This document shows positions 8,510 through 16,482 of a DNA stretch of 34,031 nt, one piece after another. This DNA is from Solirubrobacterales bacterium. Its GTDB lineage: Bacteria; Actinomycetota; Thermoleophilia; Solirubrobacterales; Solirubrobacteraceae. Where the stretch lies: assembly GCA_019240655.1 (NCBI GenBank), contig JAFAXX010000028.1:1-34031 (forward strand), read 5' to 3'. The notes under the pieces were generated by a model, which saw only the letters and a program-made list of their open reading frames with translations, was not told the origin of the DNA and ran no database searches. Position 1 is the stretch's first letter. Each line of letters starts with the position of its first letter. The translations under genes and the position numbers were made by a program.

Positions 8510-9472
8510 TCAGGTCCAGGGAAGGCTCGAGCGGATCTCCCAGTAGCGCTCGGGCGGCTCGGCGAGCCCGCTCACCGCCGCCTCGAGGGCGTCATCCCAC
8601 GTGATCGAGAGCGCCGCGAGATTGCTCTCGAGCTGCGCCGGAGTACTCGCGCCGCTGAGCGCGGTATCGACCCAGGGGCGGCTGAGCACGCCGGCCAGCG
8701 CGAGCGCGTCCTGGCTGGCGCCGGCCGCGGCGGCAGCCCGGGCGAGCGGCTCGAGCGCTCCGCGGGCCGTGAGCCGCCCGTTGGCAAGCGCCTCCTTGAC
8801 GATCACGCCGAGGCCGGCCTGGTGCGCGGCCGCGAGCGCGTCGCCGGCTGAGGGCTCGAGCAGGTTCCACGTCGCCTGGACGGTGTCGAACGCGCCCAGC
8901 TCGACCGCCCGGAGGATCGTCTCGGCCTGCTCCTCGCCGCTCACGCTGAGTCCCACCGCGGTGCCGGAGGCGCGCAGCGCTCGCAGCTCGGCCAGGACTT
9001 CGCCGTCCTCGAGGACGCCGCTGGAGACCGTCGCCGAGTGAATCTGGTAGAGCGACAGGTGCGCCCCGAGGTGCTCCCGGGTCTCGGCCAGCTGGCGTCG
9101 GAGGGTGGCGGCGCCGAGGTCCTTGACCTCGGGCGGGTCGGCGTCGACCCGCCAGTCGGCGGTATACGTGTATCCCCACTTTGAGCTGACCGTGACCGTC
9201 CCCGACGCCGGCGCGCGCGTGCGCAGCCACGCGCCGAGGAACTCCTCCGCCCGTCCGTACGAGCGGGCGGCGTCGAAGTGGCGGATCCCGCGCGCGTAGG
9301 CGGCGTCGAGCATCGCGTGGGTGCGCTCGCGCATCGCCGTCACCGAGCGCTCGTCGAAGTCGTGACCGTGCCCGAGGTTGAGATAACCCGGACGCCCCAG
9401 CGCGGCGAGCCCGAGGCTGATCGCCGTGCTCGGCAGCGCACTGCGGCCGAGTGTCCGCGGCGGAGGGGACAT
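8510..9472 (-). CDS. Aldo/keto reductase
   Basis: A 320-residue TIM-barrel NAD(P)H-dependent oxidoreductase. The catalytic tetrad is visible as Asp and Tyr in HFDAARSYGRAEEFLG, Lys in TVSSKWGYTY, and His in LSLYQIHSATV. The C-terminal part, ALAGVLSRPWVDTALSGAST, corresponds to the cofactor phosphate-binding region, where the usual IPG is replaced by SGAS. ATG 9472 precedes PRTLGRSALPSTAISLGLA, the normal first strand. The gene converges on the hydrolase with a 53-bp gap. The natural substrate is unknown. Confidence 0.9.
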   Translation of the reverse strand: MSPPPRTLGRSALPSTAISLGLAALGRPGYLNLGHGHDFDERSVTAMRERTHAMLDAAYARGIRHFDAARSYGRAEEFLGAWLRTRAPASGTVTVSSKWGYTYTADWRVDADPPEVKDLGAATLRRQLAETREHLGAHLSLYQIHSATVSSGVLEDGEVLAELRALRASGTAVGLSVSGEEQAETILRAVELGAFDTVQATWNLLEPSAGDALAAAHQAGLGVIVKEALANGRLTARGALEPLARAAAAAGASQDALALAGVLSRPWVDTALSGASTPAQLESNLAALSITWDDALEAAVSGLAEPPERYWEIRSSLPWT

Positions 9473-9596
9473 GCGCCTATCGTAGGTGGCGCGCCCAGGC
9501 GCCGCGAGTGCATTGGCGGCCCTCACCGCCGCGCCGACCGCCGCCGGTGGGTTTGACGGCGTACAGCGGTGGGAAGGCGTCAGGCGAAGTCATGTG

Positions 9597-10460
9597 ATGA
9601 AGCGATCCGCGACGGTCCGTCTCGAGCTGGACAGCAAGCCTGAGTCCGTGACGCTCGTACGCGCTGTCCTGTCCGCGGTGGCGGAGTCGATGGCGCTCGA
9701 GTCGGAGCTGCTGAATGACCTCAAGACCGCGGTCAGCGAGGCTTGCAACAACGTCGTCGTCCACGCCTACGGCGGCAGGCCCGGGCCGCTCCGGGTGGAG
9801 GTCGAGGCGTCCGGAGAGGGCGTCAGCACGACGGTGCGCGACCGCGGCAGCGGGATGCGCAACCTCGCGGCGCGCGAGGATGGGATGGGCGTCGGCCTGG
9901 CGGTGATCAGCGCGCTGGCGGCGCGAGCGGAGTTCCTGACCCCGGCCGACGGCGGGACCGAGGTCCGCATGTGGTTCCCGATCGGCCCGGCCGCGCCGGA
10001 GGAGCTCGAGCGTTTCGAGGATCATCGCCGCGAGCGCGGCTCGCCGCGGGACGGAGCGCCCGCGGTCGCGCTGTCCGGCGATGTGGTGGTGACCGTCTCG
10101 CCGGTGGCGCTGATGAGTCCGGTCCTCGGGCGGCTGGCGCGTGCGGTCGCGGCCGGCGCGCGGTTCTCGTTCGACCGCTTCTCCGACGTCTATCTCGTCG
10201 CTGACACGCTCGGCGCGCACGCCCAGAAGGCGGCCGCCGGCGAGCGCATCAGCTTCTCGCTGCAGAGTGAGGGCAAGCGGCTCGAGCTGTGGTTGGGGCC
10301 GTTCTCGCAGGGAAGCGGGAGTCAGTTCCAGCAGAGCGCGGCCGCGCAGCCGCGCGAGTCACCGCTGGCGTTGCTCGCCGATGAGATCCTCGTCGACCAG
10401 AACGGGCCAGCGGAGACCCTGCGGGTGGTCCTCCGTGACCGCGGCGCCGGCGCGGACTAG
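9597..10460 (+). CDS. Anti-sigma regulatory factor (RsbW/SpoIIAB-like) with a second, degenerate ATPase-like half
   Basis: Residues ~1-130 of this 287-residue protein form a GHKL ATPase of the RsbW type. The N-box is LKTAVSEACNNVVVHAY (Glu and Asn present), followed by VRDRGSGM and DGMGVGLAVISALA for the G boxes. Residues ~150-287 (VVVTVSPVALMSPVLGRLAR, then FSFDRFSDVYLVADTLGAHA) echo the first helices of the same fold, with SDVYLVAD in place of the N-box but without the Asn and Gly motifs. This suggests a tandem kinase/pseudokinase. Start is ATG 9597, with GTG 9594 just before it. It converges on the STAS gene with a 4-bp overlap. It probably sequesters a sigma factor and phosphorylates an antagonist. 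Confidence 0.85.
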   Translation: MKRSATVRLELDSKPESVTLVRAVLSAVAESMALESELLNDLKTAVSEACNNVVVHAYGGRPGPLRVEVEASGEGVSTTVRDRGSGMRNLAAREDGMGVGLAVISALAARAEFLTPADGGTEVRMWFPIGPAAPEELERFEDHRRERGSPRDGAPAVALSGDVVVTVSPVALMSPVLGRLARAVAAGARFSFDRFSDVYLVADTLGAHAQKAAAGERISFSLQSEGKRLELWLGPFSQGSGSQFQQSAAAQPRESPLALLADEILVDQNGPAETLRVVLRDRGAGAD

Positions 10461-10834
10461 CTTGGCCCTGGCCGGAATTCCTCGGGCGAATCGATCAGCG
10501 TCAGCCGGTCGGCAACGCCGGTGAGCTCGAGCAGGCGACGCACCTGATCGCCGCCCTTGACCACCGCGAGCGCGCGGCCTGACTGCGCGGCGCGGCGCTG
10601 CGCCCTGACCATGAGGCTCAGTCCAGTCGAATCCATGAACGAGACCTCTCGCAAGTCGAGGATCAGCGGCGGCCCGGACGACGTGCCGGCTCGCGCGAGT
10701 TCCGCCTCGAGGGTGGGGCACGTCGCCAGGTCGAGCTCGCCGCTCACGCGCACCACCGTCGCGTGCTCGCCGTGGTGAGTCTCCACGTTGAAGTCGCTGT
10801 CAACAGCCGCGTGTGAGCCGGGGATGGAGTCCAC
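10457..10834 (-). CDS. STAS-domain anti-anti-sigma factor (RsbV/SpoIIAA-like)
   Basis: A 125-residue STAS protein. The core is VVRVSGELDLATCPTLEAEL followed by LILDLREVSFMDSTGLSLMV, where the Ser of MDSTG is the usual phosphorylation site of the partner kinase. When unphosphorylated such proteins bind the anti-sigma factor and free the sigma factor. The neighbouring RsbW-like gene is the obvious candidate partner, but the two genes converge with a 4-bp overlap instead of sharing an operon. They must therefore be transcribed from opposite sides. No sigma factor gene lies in the window. Confidence 0.92.
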   Translation of the reverse strand: MDSIPGSHAAVDSDFNVETHHGEHATVVRVSGELDLATCPTLEAELARAGTSSGPPLILDLREVSFMDSTGLSLMVRAQRRAAQSGRALAVVKGGDQVRRLLELTGVADRLTLIDSPEEFRPGPS

Positions 10835-11048
10835 GTTTGCCTGATGTTCGAACGGGTGCGTGGCGGAAACGGATAATCGGTGATCGCCAGCGTTACGTCA
10901 GGGTGTTCTGGCGCGGTCAACAAGGAGCGCCCGGCTCGACAGCGAAAGCTACCACCTGCGAGCACGCGTTCTCGCCGACGCCCGGTCCACGCCGGCATTG
11001 GCAATCGCGCAACAGGTACTGTGCTTGTTGAATAGCCGAACTACTTTT

Positions 11049-11054
11049 AGGAGG
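11049..11054 (+). promoter_or_regulatory. Strong ribosome binding site that fixes a GTG start
   Basis: AGGAGG lies 4 nt before GTG 11059. It is a near-perfect anti-16S match, which is rare in this window, and supports abundant expression of the Ser/Arg-rich protein. Confidence 0.75.
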
Positions 11055-11058
11055 AGCA

Positions 11059-11526
11059 GTGCCTCAGGCTAGGAGGAGTGGCTCGAGATCCACTTCGAAC
11101 TCGTCGTCCCGAAGCACCGGGTCAAATCGCGCGCGCGGCAGCGGATCATCGTCGCGCGGCTCGTCGTCATCGCGCGGGTCCCGCGCCAGTTCGAGCGGCA
11201 CCGCAAGCCGCGCTTCGGGGTCTTCCACGGGCTCGTCGCGCACAACACAGGCGACGTCGTCGGCGGGTCAGTCCGACGCGCGGCTCGACGCGGTGGCGCA
11301 GCGCGTCCGCAAGCTGAACGAGCGGATCATCGAGGCGGGAAGGGATGCGGGGGAGACCACGCTGAGCAGCTACGAGAAGGCGCTGAAGGCGATCGCCAGC
11401 ACGCTTGAGCGCGGACCCGGCAGCAGTGACATCGAGTGGGTGTCGAACTTGGCCACCGCGCAGGCGAAGCTGATTCGCGAAGTGACCACGTTGTGGACCA
11501 ACGCCGCTCGCGACATGATGAGGTGA
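11059..11526 (+). CDS. Ser/Arg-rich low-complexity N-terminus with phasin-like helical C-terminus
   Basis: The first ~70 of 155 residues are almost only Ser, Arg, Gly, Thr and Ala (for example RGSSSSRGSRASSSGTASRA), predicted disordered and strongly basic. The rest, from DARLDAVAQRVRKLNERIIE to the end, is two or three amphipathic helices, including TLSSYEKALKAIASTLE and ATAQAKLIREVTTLWTNAAR. The helical part resembles phasins or other granule/surface-coating proteins. The basic arm could bind nucleic acid, as in histone-like or PhaM-like proteins. I do not recognise a named family, and no polyhydroxyalkanoate genes are nearby. The GTG start is supported by AGGAGG. The gene stands alone with about 220 bp of leader. 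Confidence 0.7.
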   Translation: MPQARRSGSRSTSNSSSRSTGSNRARGSGSSSRGSSSSRGSRASSSGTASRASGSSTGSSRTTQATSSAGQSDARLDAVAQRVRKLNERIIEAGRDAGETTLSSYEKALKAIASTLERGPGSSDIEWVSNLATAQAKLIREVTTLWTNAARDMMR

Positions 11527-11545
11527 CCGCGACGGCGCAGGGTCG

Positions 11546-11620
11546 GGGACGCGCGGGCACGGGGTGGGGGACGCGCGGGCGCGGGGTCAGGGTCGCGCGG
11601 GCGCGGGGTCAGGGACGCGC
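11546..11620. repeat. 22-bp tandem repeat, about 3.4 copies
   Basis: Copies begin at 11546, 11568, 11590 and 11612 (partial), with consensus GGGACGCGCGGGCGCGGGGT plus two bases. They fill the gap between the convergent Ser/Arg-rich gene and the fabH-like gene. The unit length is not a multiple of three and no gene crosses it. Confidence 0.8.
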
Positions 11621-11668
11621 GACGCGCCGGACCGTGCCGAGGCCCGGGCCGAGGCCGCTTCGTCGCCG

Positions 11669-12650
11669 CTAACCGGCGCCCCACTCGACGATCGTGGCGC
11701 CCCACGTGAAGCCGCCTCCGAACGCGGCCAGCAGGACGCGCGCGCCGATGTGCAGACGGCCCTCCGCGCGGGCGACGGTCAGCGCGATCGGCAGCGTCGC
11801 GGTGGAGGCGTTGGCGAACCGGTCGACGTAGTCGACCACACGCGCCGGATCGAGCCCGAGGCGCCGGCCGACCGCATCGAGGATCCGGGAGTTGGCCTGG
11901 TGATACACGAACAGCTCGATATCCGCGGGCTCGAGGGCGCAGGCAGGCGAGCGCCTCCGCGGTCACCGAGCTCAGGCATTCGACCGCGGCGCGGAACGTC
12001 TCCGGTCCCTGCATCCGGATCGGCTCGCCGCGCGCCAGGCGTATCAGCTCGGCGCCGGCGTGGTCGGCTCGCAGGAGAACCGGGCCGACGCGGCCGCCGG
12101 CGGCGACACCCGCGGACACGACGGCGGCGCCGGCCCCGTCGGCGAACAGCGGCACGGTGTCACGGTCGGAGGGATCGAGGAAGCGGGAGAGGACCTCGGC
12201 GCCGATCACCAGCGCGTACCGGGGCCGGCCTGACTCGATCTGCCCGCACGCGATTGCCAGCCCGGCCAGCCAGCCGGTGCACGCAGCGCCGACGTCGAAC
12301 GCCGCCGCGCGGTCGGCGCCGAGCATCCCGGCCACCAGCGGGGCGGGGTTGGGCGTAATCTCGTCGGCCGTCGAGGTGGCGACGGCGACGAGATCGAGCT
12401 GCTCGGCGTCGAGCTCGGCCGCGACCAGGGCCTCGCGGCCGGCGCGCGCCGCGAGCTCGCTCATGCGCTCGCCGGGGCGCGCACATGGACGGCGTCCGGT
12501 CCCGGTTCGCTTGACGATCCAGGCCTCGTCGACCCCCAGCCGGGCCGCCAGCTCCCGGTTGTCGACGAGCCGGTCCGGCACCGCCATGGCCACCGAGCGG
12601 ATCCCGGCAGCGCGGTCGTCGTCGAGCCCGCCGACGGCGGCGGCACGCAT
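11669..12650 (-). pseudogene. Beta-ketoacyl-ACP synthase III (FabH-like), frameshifted by a 4-bp duplication
   Basis: The upstream part (12650 to ~11940) reads as the N-terminal two thirds of KAS III: IVKRTGTGRRPCARPGERMS, the catalytic Cys in VGAACTGWLAGLAIACGQIE, and FADGAGAAVVSAGVA. The frame then breaks. The next frame gives EPADIELFVYHQANSRILDA, with the catalytic His in YHQAN and the Asn in FANASTATLPIAL, ending GGGFTWGATIVEWGAG at TAG 11671-11669. At the junction the plus strand has GCAG twice (11939-11946); removing one copy restores a continuous reading EALACALEPADIE. All three catalytic residues are present, so the gene was functional recently or the duplication is a read error. Start 12650 is the best ATG but is not certain. 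A zinc-ribbon gene lies 85 bp upstream on the same strand. Confidence 0.85.
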
Positions 12651-12735
12651 CTCCGCAATGCCAGCCGACGCGGCGTTCGCGACGCTCTCCGGGGCGCGGG
12701 CGGCGGCGGGCGGCCGGATGCGGCTCAAGCCCGGG

Positions 12736-13011
12736 CTACCAGGCCTGCGTCTCGCCGCAGTGCGGACACCGGACCGAGGTCGAGACGAGCGCGTCGAACA
12801 CGAATCCGCACGAGCAGCTATAGAGCGCGCGGTCCTGTGAAGGCGGCCCGGCCCGGCGCTCCGGGCGTTGCACTGGCGCCTGGATCTCGGCCGCTGCGCT
12901 CCCGCGCTGATTCGCGGCCGGAGGCCTCTCGCGCTCGGGGATGTCCCCGACGCGGCGCAGCCGACGGCCCCCACTGTTTTGCCCTCGCTTGACTCGAACC
13001 TGCATGCTCAT
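12736..13011 (-). CDS. Small zinc-ribbon protein
   Basis: A 91-residue protein whose last 30 residues form a zinc ribbon: CSCGFVFDALVSTSVRCPHC, then GETQAW. The first 60 residues are basic, Arg/Pro/Ala-rich and probably disordered. Two start codons (ATG 13011 and the ATG at 13005) are plausible, and a GTG at 13026 lies further upstream. It precedes the fabH-like gene on the same strand. Zinc ribbons often accompany thiolase-fold enzymes, but those are usually of the DUF35 type, which this is not clearly. Function unknown. Confidence 0.6.
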   Translation of the reverse strand: MSMQVRVKRGQNSGGRRLRRVGDIPERERPPAANQRGSAAAEIQAPVQRPERRAGPPSQDRALYSCSCGFVFDALVSTSVRCPHCGETQAW

Positions 13012-13171
13012 ATCCGGTAACGCCACCGACGGGGATTGGTTTCGCGCTCGCAGCCATAAGTCTTGCTCGCTAACAGGAAGCTAAACCGCGGCGCCGTCCC
13101 CCTGGTATGGCTGCTGACGTCGGACCCGCTCCGGTCCGCCCAGTCGGCCATATGGGAGAATGGGCTCAGGC

Positions 13172-13576
13172 ATGGACCCGAGCCGCAAGCGTGCCATCCG
13201 TCTCACCGTGGCCCTCACCGCCGCGCTTCTGCTGGCGAGTGCGCTCGTGTACACGAGCTTCGCGGCCGGCCGCGACGAGGTGACCGCCTCGCAGCTCCTC
13301 AAGCGGGCCCGGCCCGGGCAGTCTTACGTCCTGGCCGGGACGGTGCTCGCCGGGTCGGTCCGCCACGCGGGCGACTCGCTGCTGTTTCGCGTGCGCGACC
13401 CGAAGCTCAAGGTCTCGGTCCCGGTGAGCTACAGCGGAGTCGTGCCCGACCCGTTCCGGGAGGGCCGGGGGGTCCTCGTCACGGTTCAGGAGCAGGGCGA
13501 CACGTTCATCGGCGAGCAGAACTCGCTGACCACCAAGTGCCCGTCGAAGTACCAGGCGGCGAGCGCTTCGTATTGA
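13172..13576 (+). CDS. ccmE: Cytochrome c maturation protein CcmE, Cys (CxxxY) variant
   Basis: A 134-residue heme chaperone with a basic start, one membrane segment (residues ~11-28, LTVALTAALLLASALVYTSF) and an OB-fold domain in the periplasm. Family marks are YVLAGTVLAGSVR and VSVPVSYSGVVPDPFREGRG. In classical CcmE heme is bound covalently by the His of HxxxY; here the same place reads CPSKY, giving Cys123 and Tyr127. This is the CxxxY form known from some sulfate reducers and archaea. ATG 13172 is preferred; ATG 13160 is also in frame. It lies 19 bp before ccmF in one operon. CcmABCD are not in the window. Confidence 0.93.
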   Translation: MDPSRKRAIRLTVALTAALLLASALVYTSFAAGRDEVTASQLLKRARPGQSYVLAGTVLAGSVRHAGDSLLFRVRDPKLKVSVPVSYSGVVPDPFREGRGVLVTVQEQGDTFIGEQNSLTTKCPSKYQAASASY

Positions 13577-13595
13577 TGACGGGAGTCGGGTCGAG

Positions 13596-15956
13596 ATGGC
13601 GCTGATCGGCCGCGCCCTGCTGATCCTCGGGTTGCTGGTCGCCGTCTACGGCTCCGGCGCCTCACTGTACGGCGCGCGCTCGGGCCGGCGCGAATGGGTG
13701 GACTCCGGCCGTCGCTCGGTATACGCGCTGGCCGCGTTGATGACCGCCGCGTTCGCAATCCTCGAGGCGGCCTTCCTCCGCTCGGACTTCTCCTACACCG
13801 TGGTCGCCGCCCATTCCTCGACCACGACTCCGACCTTCTACAAGGCCGCCGCGGTCTGGTCCTCCCAGGAGGGCTCGCTTTTGCTGTGGGTGTGGCTGCT
13901 GTCGCTGTGGTCGAGCCTGGTCCTGGTCCTGACCCGCCGGCGCATGCCGGACATCGCGTCGTACGCGACGGCCGTGCTGCTCGGCTTCGGGGGCTTCTTC
14001 ACCGCGATGACGGTGTTCTTCGCCAACCCGTTCGCCACCACGGCCACGCCGCCGGCCGAAGGCGCGGGCCTCGACCCGCTGCTGCTTCACCCGAGCATGA
14101 TGATCCACCCGCCGATGCTGTACTCGGGCTACACGCTGTTGACCGTCCCGTTCGCGTTCGCGATCGGCGCGCTGGTGACCGGCCGCCTGAGCTCCGACTG
14201 GATCGCGGTCACGCGCCGCTTCGCGTTGGCGGCGTGGCTGTTCCTGGGCATCGGGGTCGTGCTCGGCGCGCGTTGGTCCTACACCGAGCTCGGCTGGGGT
14301 GGCTACTGGGCGTGGGACCCGGTGGAGAACGCCGCGTTGATGCCGTGGCTGTGCACCACGGCCTTCATCCACTCGATCATGATCCAGGAGAAGCGGGGGA
14401 TGCTGAAGGTGTGGAACGCCTCGCTGGTCCTGGCCAGTGGCACGCTGGCGATCCTCGGCACCTTCCTGGTGCGCTCGGGCATCCTCGACTCGATCCACGC
14501 CTTCGGAGCGTCCACGCTCGGCGTCCCGTTCGTGTTGCTGATCGCGGCGATGGTGATCGGCGGCATCGGACTCGTTATCTGGCGACGCGAGGAGCTGCGC
14601 ACCGAGGCGCGGATCGACTCGCTGCTCTCCCGCGAGGCGGTCTTCCTGCTCCAGAACCTGGTGCTTGTCGCGATGGTGTTCGTGATCTTCTGGGTGACCT
14701 TCTTCCCGCTCATCTCCGAGGCGCTCACCGGAACCAAGGTGTCGGTCGGGCCGCCGGCGTTTCGGCCCTTCATCGTCCCGCTGGCGCTGGTGCTGGTGGC
14801 GCTCTCCGGGATCGGCCCGATCATCGCCTGGCGGCGGGTGACCGTGGCCAACCTGCGCCGGAGCTTCACCTTCCCAGCGCTCGCGGGCGGGCTCACGCTC
14901 CTCGTCCTGCTGGTGGCGAGCGGAGCCGCCGCGCGCCCGTTCGCGCTCATCATGTTCGCGCTGGCCGCGTTCGTGCTCGCGACCGTGGCTCAGGAGCTGT
15001 GGCGGGGCGTTACCGCTCGCCGCGCGATCAGCGGCGAGGCCGTGCCGCTCGCCCTGGCCCAGCTCGTACGGCGTAACCGCCGCCGCTACGGCGGCTATAT
15101 CGTGCACGCGGGGCTCGCCGTGCTGCTCGTCGGAGTCGCCGGCTCGTCCTCGTTTCAGCACTCTCGCGATGTGATGTTGCGGCCGGGGCAGTCGGCCATC
15201 GTCGACGGCTACCAGATCCGCTACGTGCGCCCGACGGCGGCGGCCTCGGCGCAGAAGCTGTCCTTCGGCGGCGTGCTCGATGTCTCCAAGGCGGGCCACC
15301 ACGTCACGACCCTGACCACCACGCGCGGCTTCTATCCGGCTCAGGACATCTCCCTGGGCGAACTGGGACGGTTCTTCAATGGCCAGTCCGATAGCGACGT
15401 GGGCCTTCAGGCCGGTCTGACTCGGGACATCTGGACGGTCGTCAACCCGGACCTGACCCCGCTTCAGCCGCTGATCTCTCAGGGTGACCGCGTGTTCGGG
15501 GCGGCGATGGTCCAGGCCATGCGCACCGTCGGGCGGCTGCCGCTCGCCCAGGCCCAGCAGGCCCTGGCACCGTTGTGGCGCGAGCGCGATCAGGCGATCA
15601 GCGAGCTCGCCGCCCGGTTCGTGACCCACCCGTGGGCGGTCAACTTCCTGCTCATCGTCTCGCCGCTGGTCAGCTGGATCTGGATCGGCGCGATCATCAT
15701 CGCGGCCGGCGGGCTGATCGCGCTGTGGCCGGTGCGCGCGCTCGCCCCGCGGCGCGCGCGCTCCTACGCGGCGGGCCCCCCGGTCGCGCCGGCCGGGCTG
15801 CACCCGCGCGAGGGCACGGGGGCGCTCGTCGCGCGCGAATCTGCGGGAGCGCTCGCCGCGCGCGAGGGCACGGAAGCGCTCGCCGCGCGCGAGTCTGCGG
15901 GAGCGCTCGCCGCGCGCGAGGGCACGGGCGCGCTCGCCGCGCGCGAGTCGGTCTGA
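13596..15956 (+). CDS. ccmF: Cytochrome c heme lyase subunit CcmF
   Basis: A 786-residue polytopic membrane protein that receives heme from CcmE and ligates it to apocytochrome c outside the membrane. The tryptophan-rich heme-handling motif is WGGYWAWDPVENAALMPWL near residue 240. Other conserved segments are FYKAAAVWSSQEGSLLLWVW and LLHPSMMIHPPMLYSGYTLL, with conserved His residues. A large periplasmic domain (~residues 510-680) precedes a last membrane pair. It is longer than the E. coli protein (about 650). The final 49 residues are a perfect-looking 9-residue tandem repeat of REGTGALAA/RESAGALAA units, absent from normal CcmF. Translation starts at ATG 13596, 19 bp after ccmE. Confidence 0.95.
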   Translation: MALIGRALLILGLLVAVYGSGASLYGARSGRREWVDSGRRSVYALAALMTAAFAILEAAFLRSDFSYTVVAAHSSTTTPTFYKAAAVWSSQEGSLLLWVWLLSLWSSLVLVLTRRRMPDIASYATAVLLGFGGFFTAMTVFFANPFATTATPPAEGAGLDPLLLHPSMMIHPPMLYSGYTLLTVPFAFAIGALVTGRLSSDWIAVTRRFALAAWLFLGIGVVLGARWSYTELGWGGYWAWDPVENAALMPWLCTTAFIHSIMIQEKRGMLKVWNASLVLASGTLAILGTFLVRSGILDSIHAFGASTLGVPFVLLIAAMVIGGIGLVIWRREELRTEARIDSLLSREAVFLLQNLVLVAMVFVIFWVTFFPLISEALTGTKVSVGPPAFRPFIVPLALVLVALSGIGPIIAWRRVTVANLRRSFTFPALAGGLTLLVLLVASGAAARPFALIMFALAAFVLATVAQELWRGVTARRAISGEAVPLALAQLVRRNRRRYGGYIVHAGLAVLLVGVAGSSSFQHSRDVMLRPGQSAIVDGYQIRYVRPTAAASAQKLSFGGVLDVSKAGHHVTTLTTTRGFYPAQDISLGELGRFFNGQSDSDVGLQAGLTRDIWTVVNPDLTPLQPLISQGDRVFGAAMVQAMRTVGRLPLAQAQQALAPLWRERDQAISELAARFVTHPWAVNFLLIVSPLVSWIWIGAIIIAAGGLIALWPVRALAPRRARSYAAGPPVAPAGLHPREGTGALVARESAGALAAREGTEALAARESAGALAAREGTGALAARESV
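15807..15953 (+). repeat. 27-bp tandem repeat inside the 3' end of ccmF
   Basis: About 5.4 units of 27 bp, each encoding nine residues of the form REGTGALAA or RESAGALAA in alternation, giving a 54-bp higher-order period. The array runs to the stop codon. It keeps frame, so length changes alter only the cytoplasmic or periplasmic tail. Confidence 0.9.
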
Positions 15957-15968
15957 TCGCGGGACGCT

Positions 15969-16274
15969 GTGGAGTTCCTGATCGTTCTGCTCATCCTCAC
16001 CCTCGTGGTGCTCGTGGTCACCGCACCGCTCCGACGGCCCGAGGCTGCGGCGCCGGCGCGCGCTCGCGACGGCGGCGCGAGGAGCCGCGCCCGGCTCGAG
16101 GAGCTCGAGGCCGCCCGCGAGGCGAAGTACCGAGAGATCCGCGACGCCGACCTCGATCACCGGACCGGGAAGCTGTCGGACGCCGACTACGAGACGCTCG
16201 ACCGGTCCCTCAGAGCCGAGGCGGTGGCGATCCTGCGCGAGCTCGATCGCGCCCGCGCGGGCGCGGCCACATGA
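15969..16274 (+). CDS. CcmI-like small membrane-anchored protein
   Basis: A 101-residue protein starting at GTG 15969, 12 bp after ccmF. One N-terminal membrane segment (FLIVLLILTLVVLVVTAPL) is followed by a charged helical hairpin. Its EIRDADLDHRTGKLSDADYE then RAEAVAILRELDRA match the N-terminal part of CcmI/CycH, where this segment follows the first membrane helix. The TPR domain of full CcmI is missing. Position in the ccm operon supports a role in heme ligation or apocytochrome handling. It may equally be an uncharacterised small Ccm accessory protein. Confidence 0.75.
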   Translation: MEFLIVLLILTLVVLVVTAPLRRPEAAAPARARDGGARSRARLEELEAAREAKYREIRDADLDHRTGKLSDADYETLDRSLRAEAVAILRELDRARAGAAT

Positions 16275-16301
16275 CACCTGGGAGCTTGACGCCTGGGAGC
16301 T
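16272..16301 (+). repeat. Two-copy 15-bp direct repeat after the CcmI-like gene
   Basis: TGACACCTGGGAGCT and TGACGCCTGGGAGCT are adjacent, and the first overlaps the TGA stop. Nothing else is seen in the following 180 bp before secG except promoter-like bases. Confidence 0.6.
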
Positions 16302-16467
16302 GAGCGGCCGGGCTGTGCGCGGTGAACGGCGTCGGGCGGCGGCCGCCGGCCACAACGAGAAGAAGCTCGCGGCGCCGCCCAGGCTCGTACACCTTGGTTT
16401 GACAATGGGCCGGAGCCGGCCACCGTGCTGAACGCCCGGCGACTCGCGCGTGCACGCGGCGACCGGC

Positions 16468-16473
16468 TACCAT
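16468..16473 (+). promoter_or_regulatory. Possible -10 element for secG
   Basis: TACCAT ends 9 nt before ATG 16483, fitting a leaderless or very short leader mRNA. The same hexamer stands at nearly the same distance from the DUF2294 gene. No clear -35 is present; a TTGACA at 16399-16404 is too far upstream to pair with it. Confidence 0.35.
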
Positions 16474-16482
16474 CATCCCGCG

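Noticed and set aside
11370..11938. Continuation of the first fabH frame past the duplication
   Set aside because: It turns into Arg/Pro-rich sequence, while the neighbouring frame carries the KAS III His and Asn motifs.
13662..16355. Very long open frame on the minus strand opposite ccmF
   Set aside because: It is Arg/His/Gln/Asp-rich without any domain, and is a third-position shadow of the clearly real ccmF in high-GC DNA.
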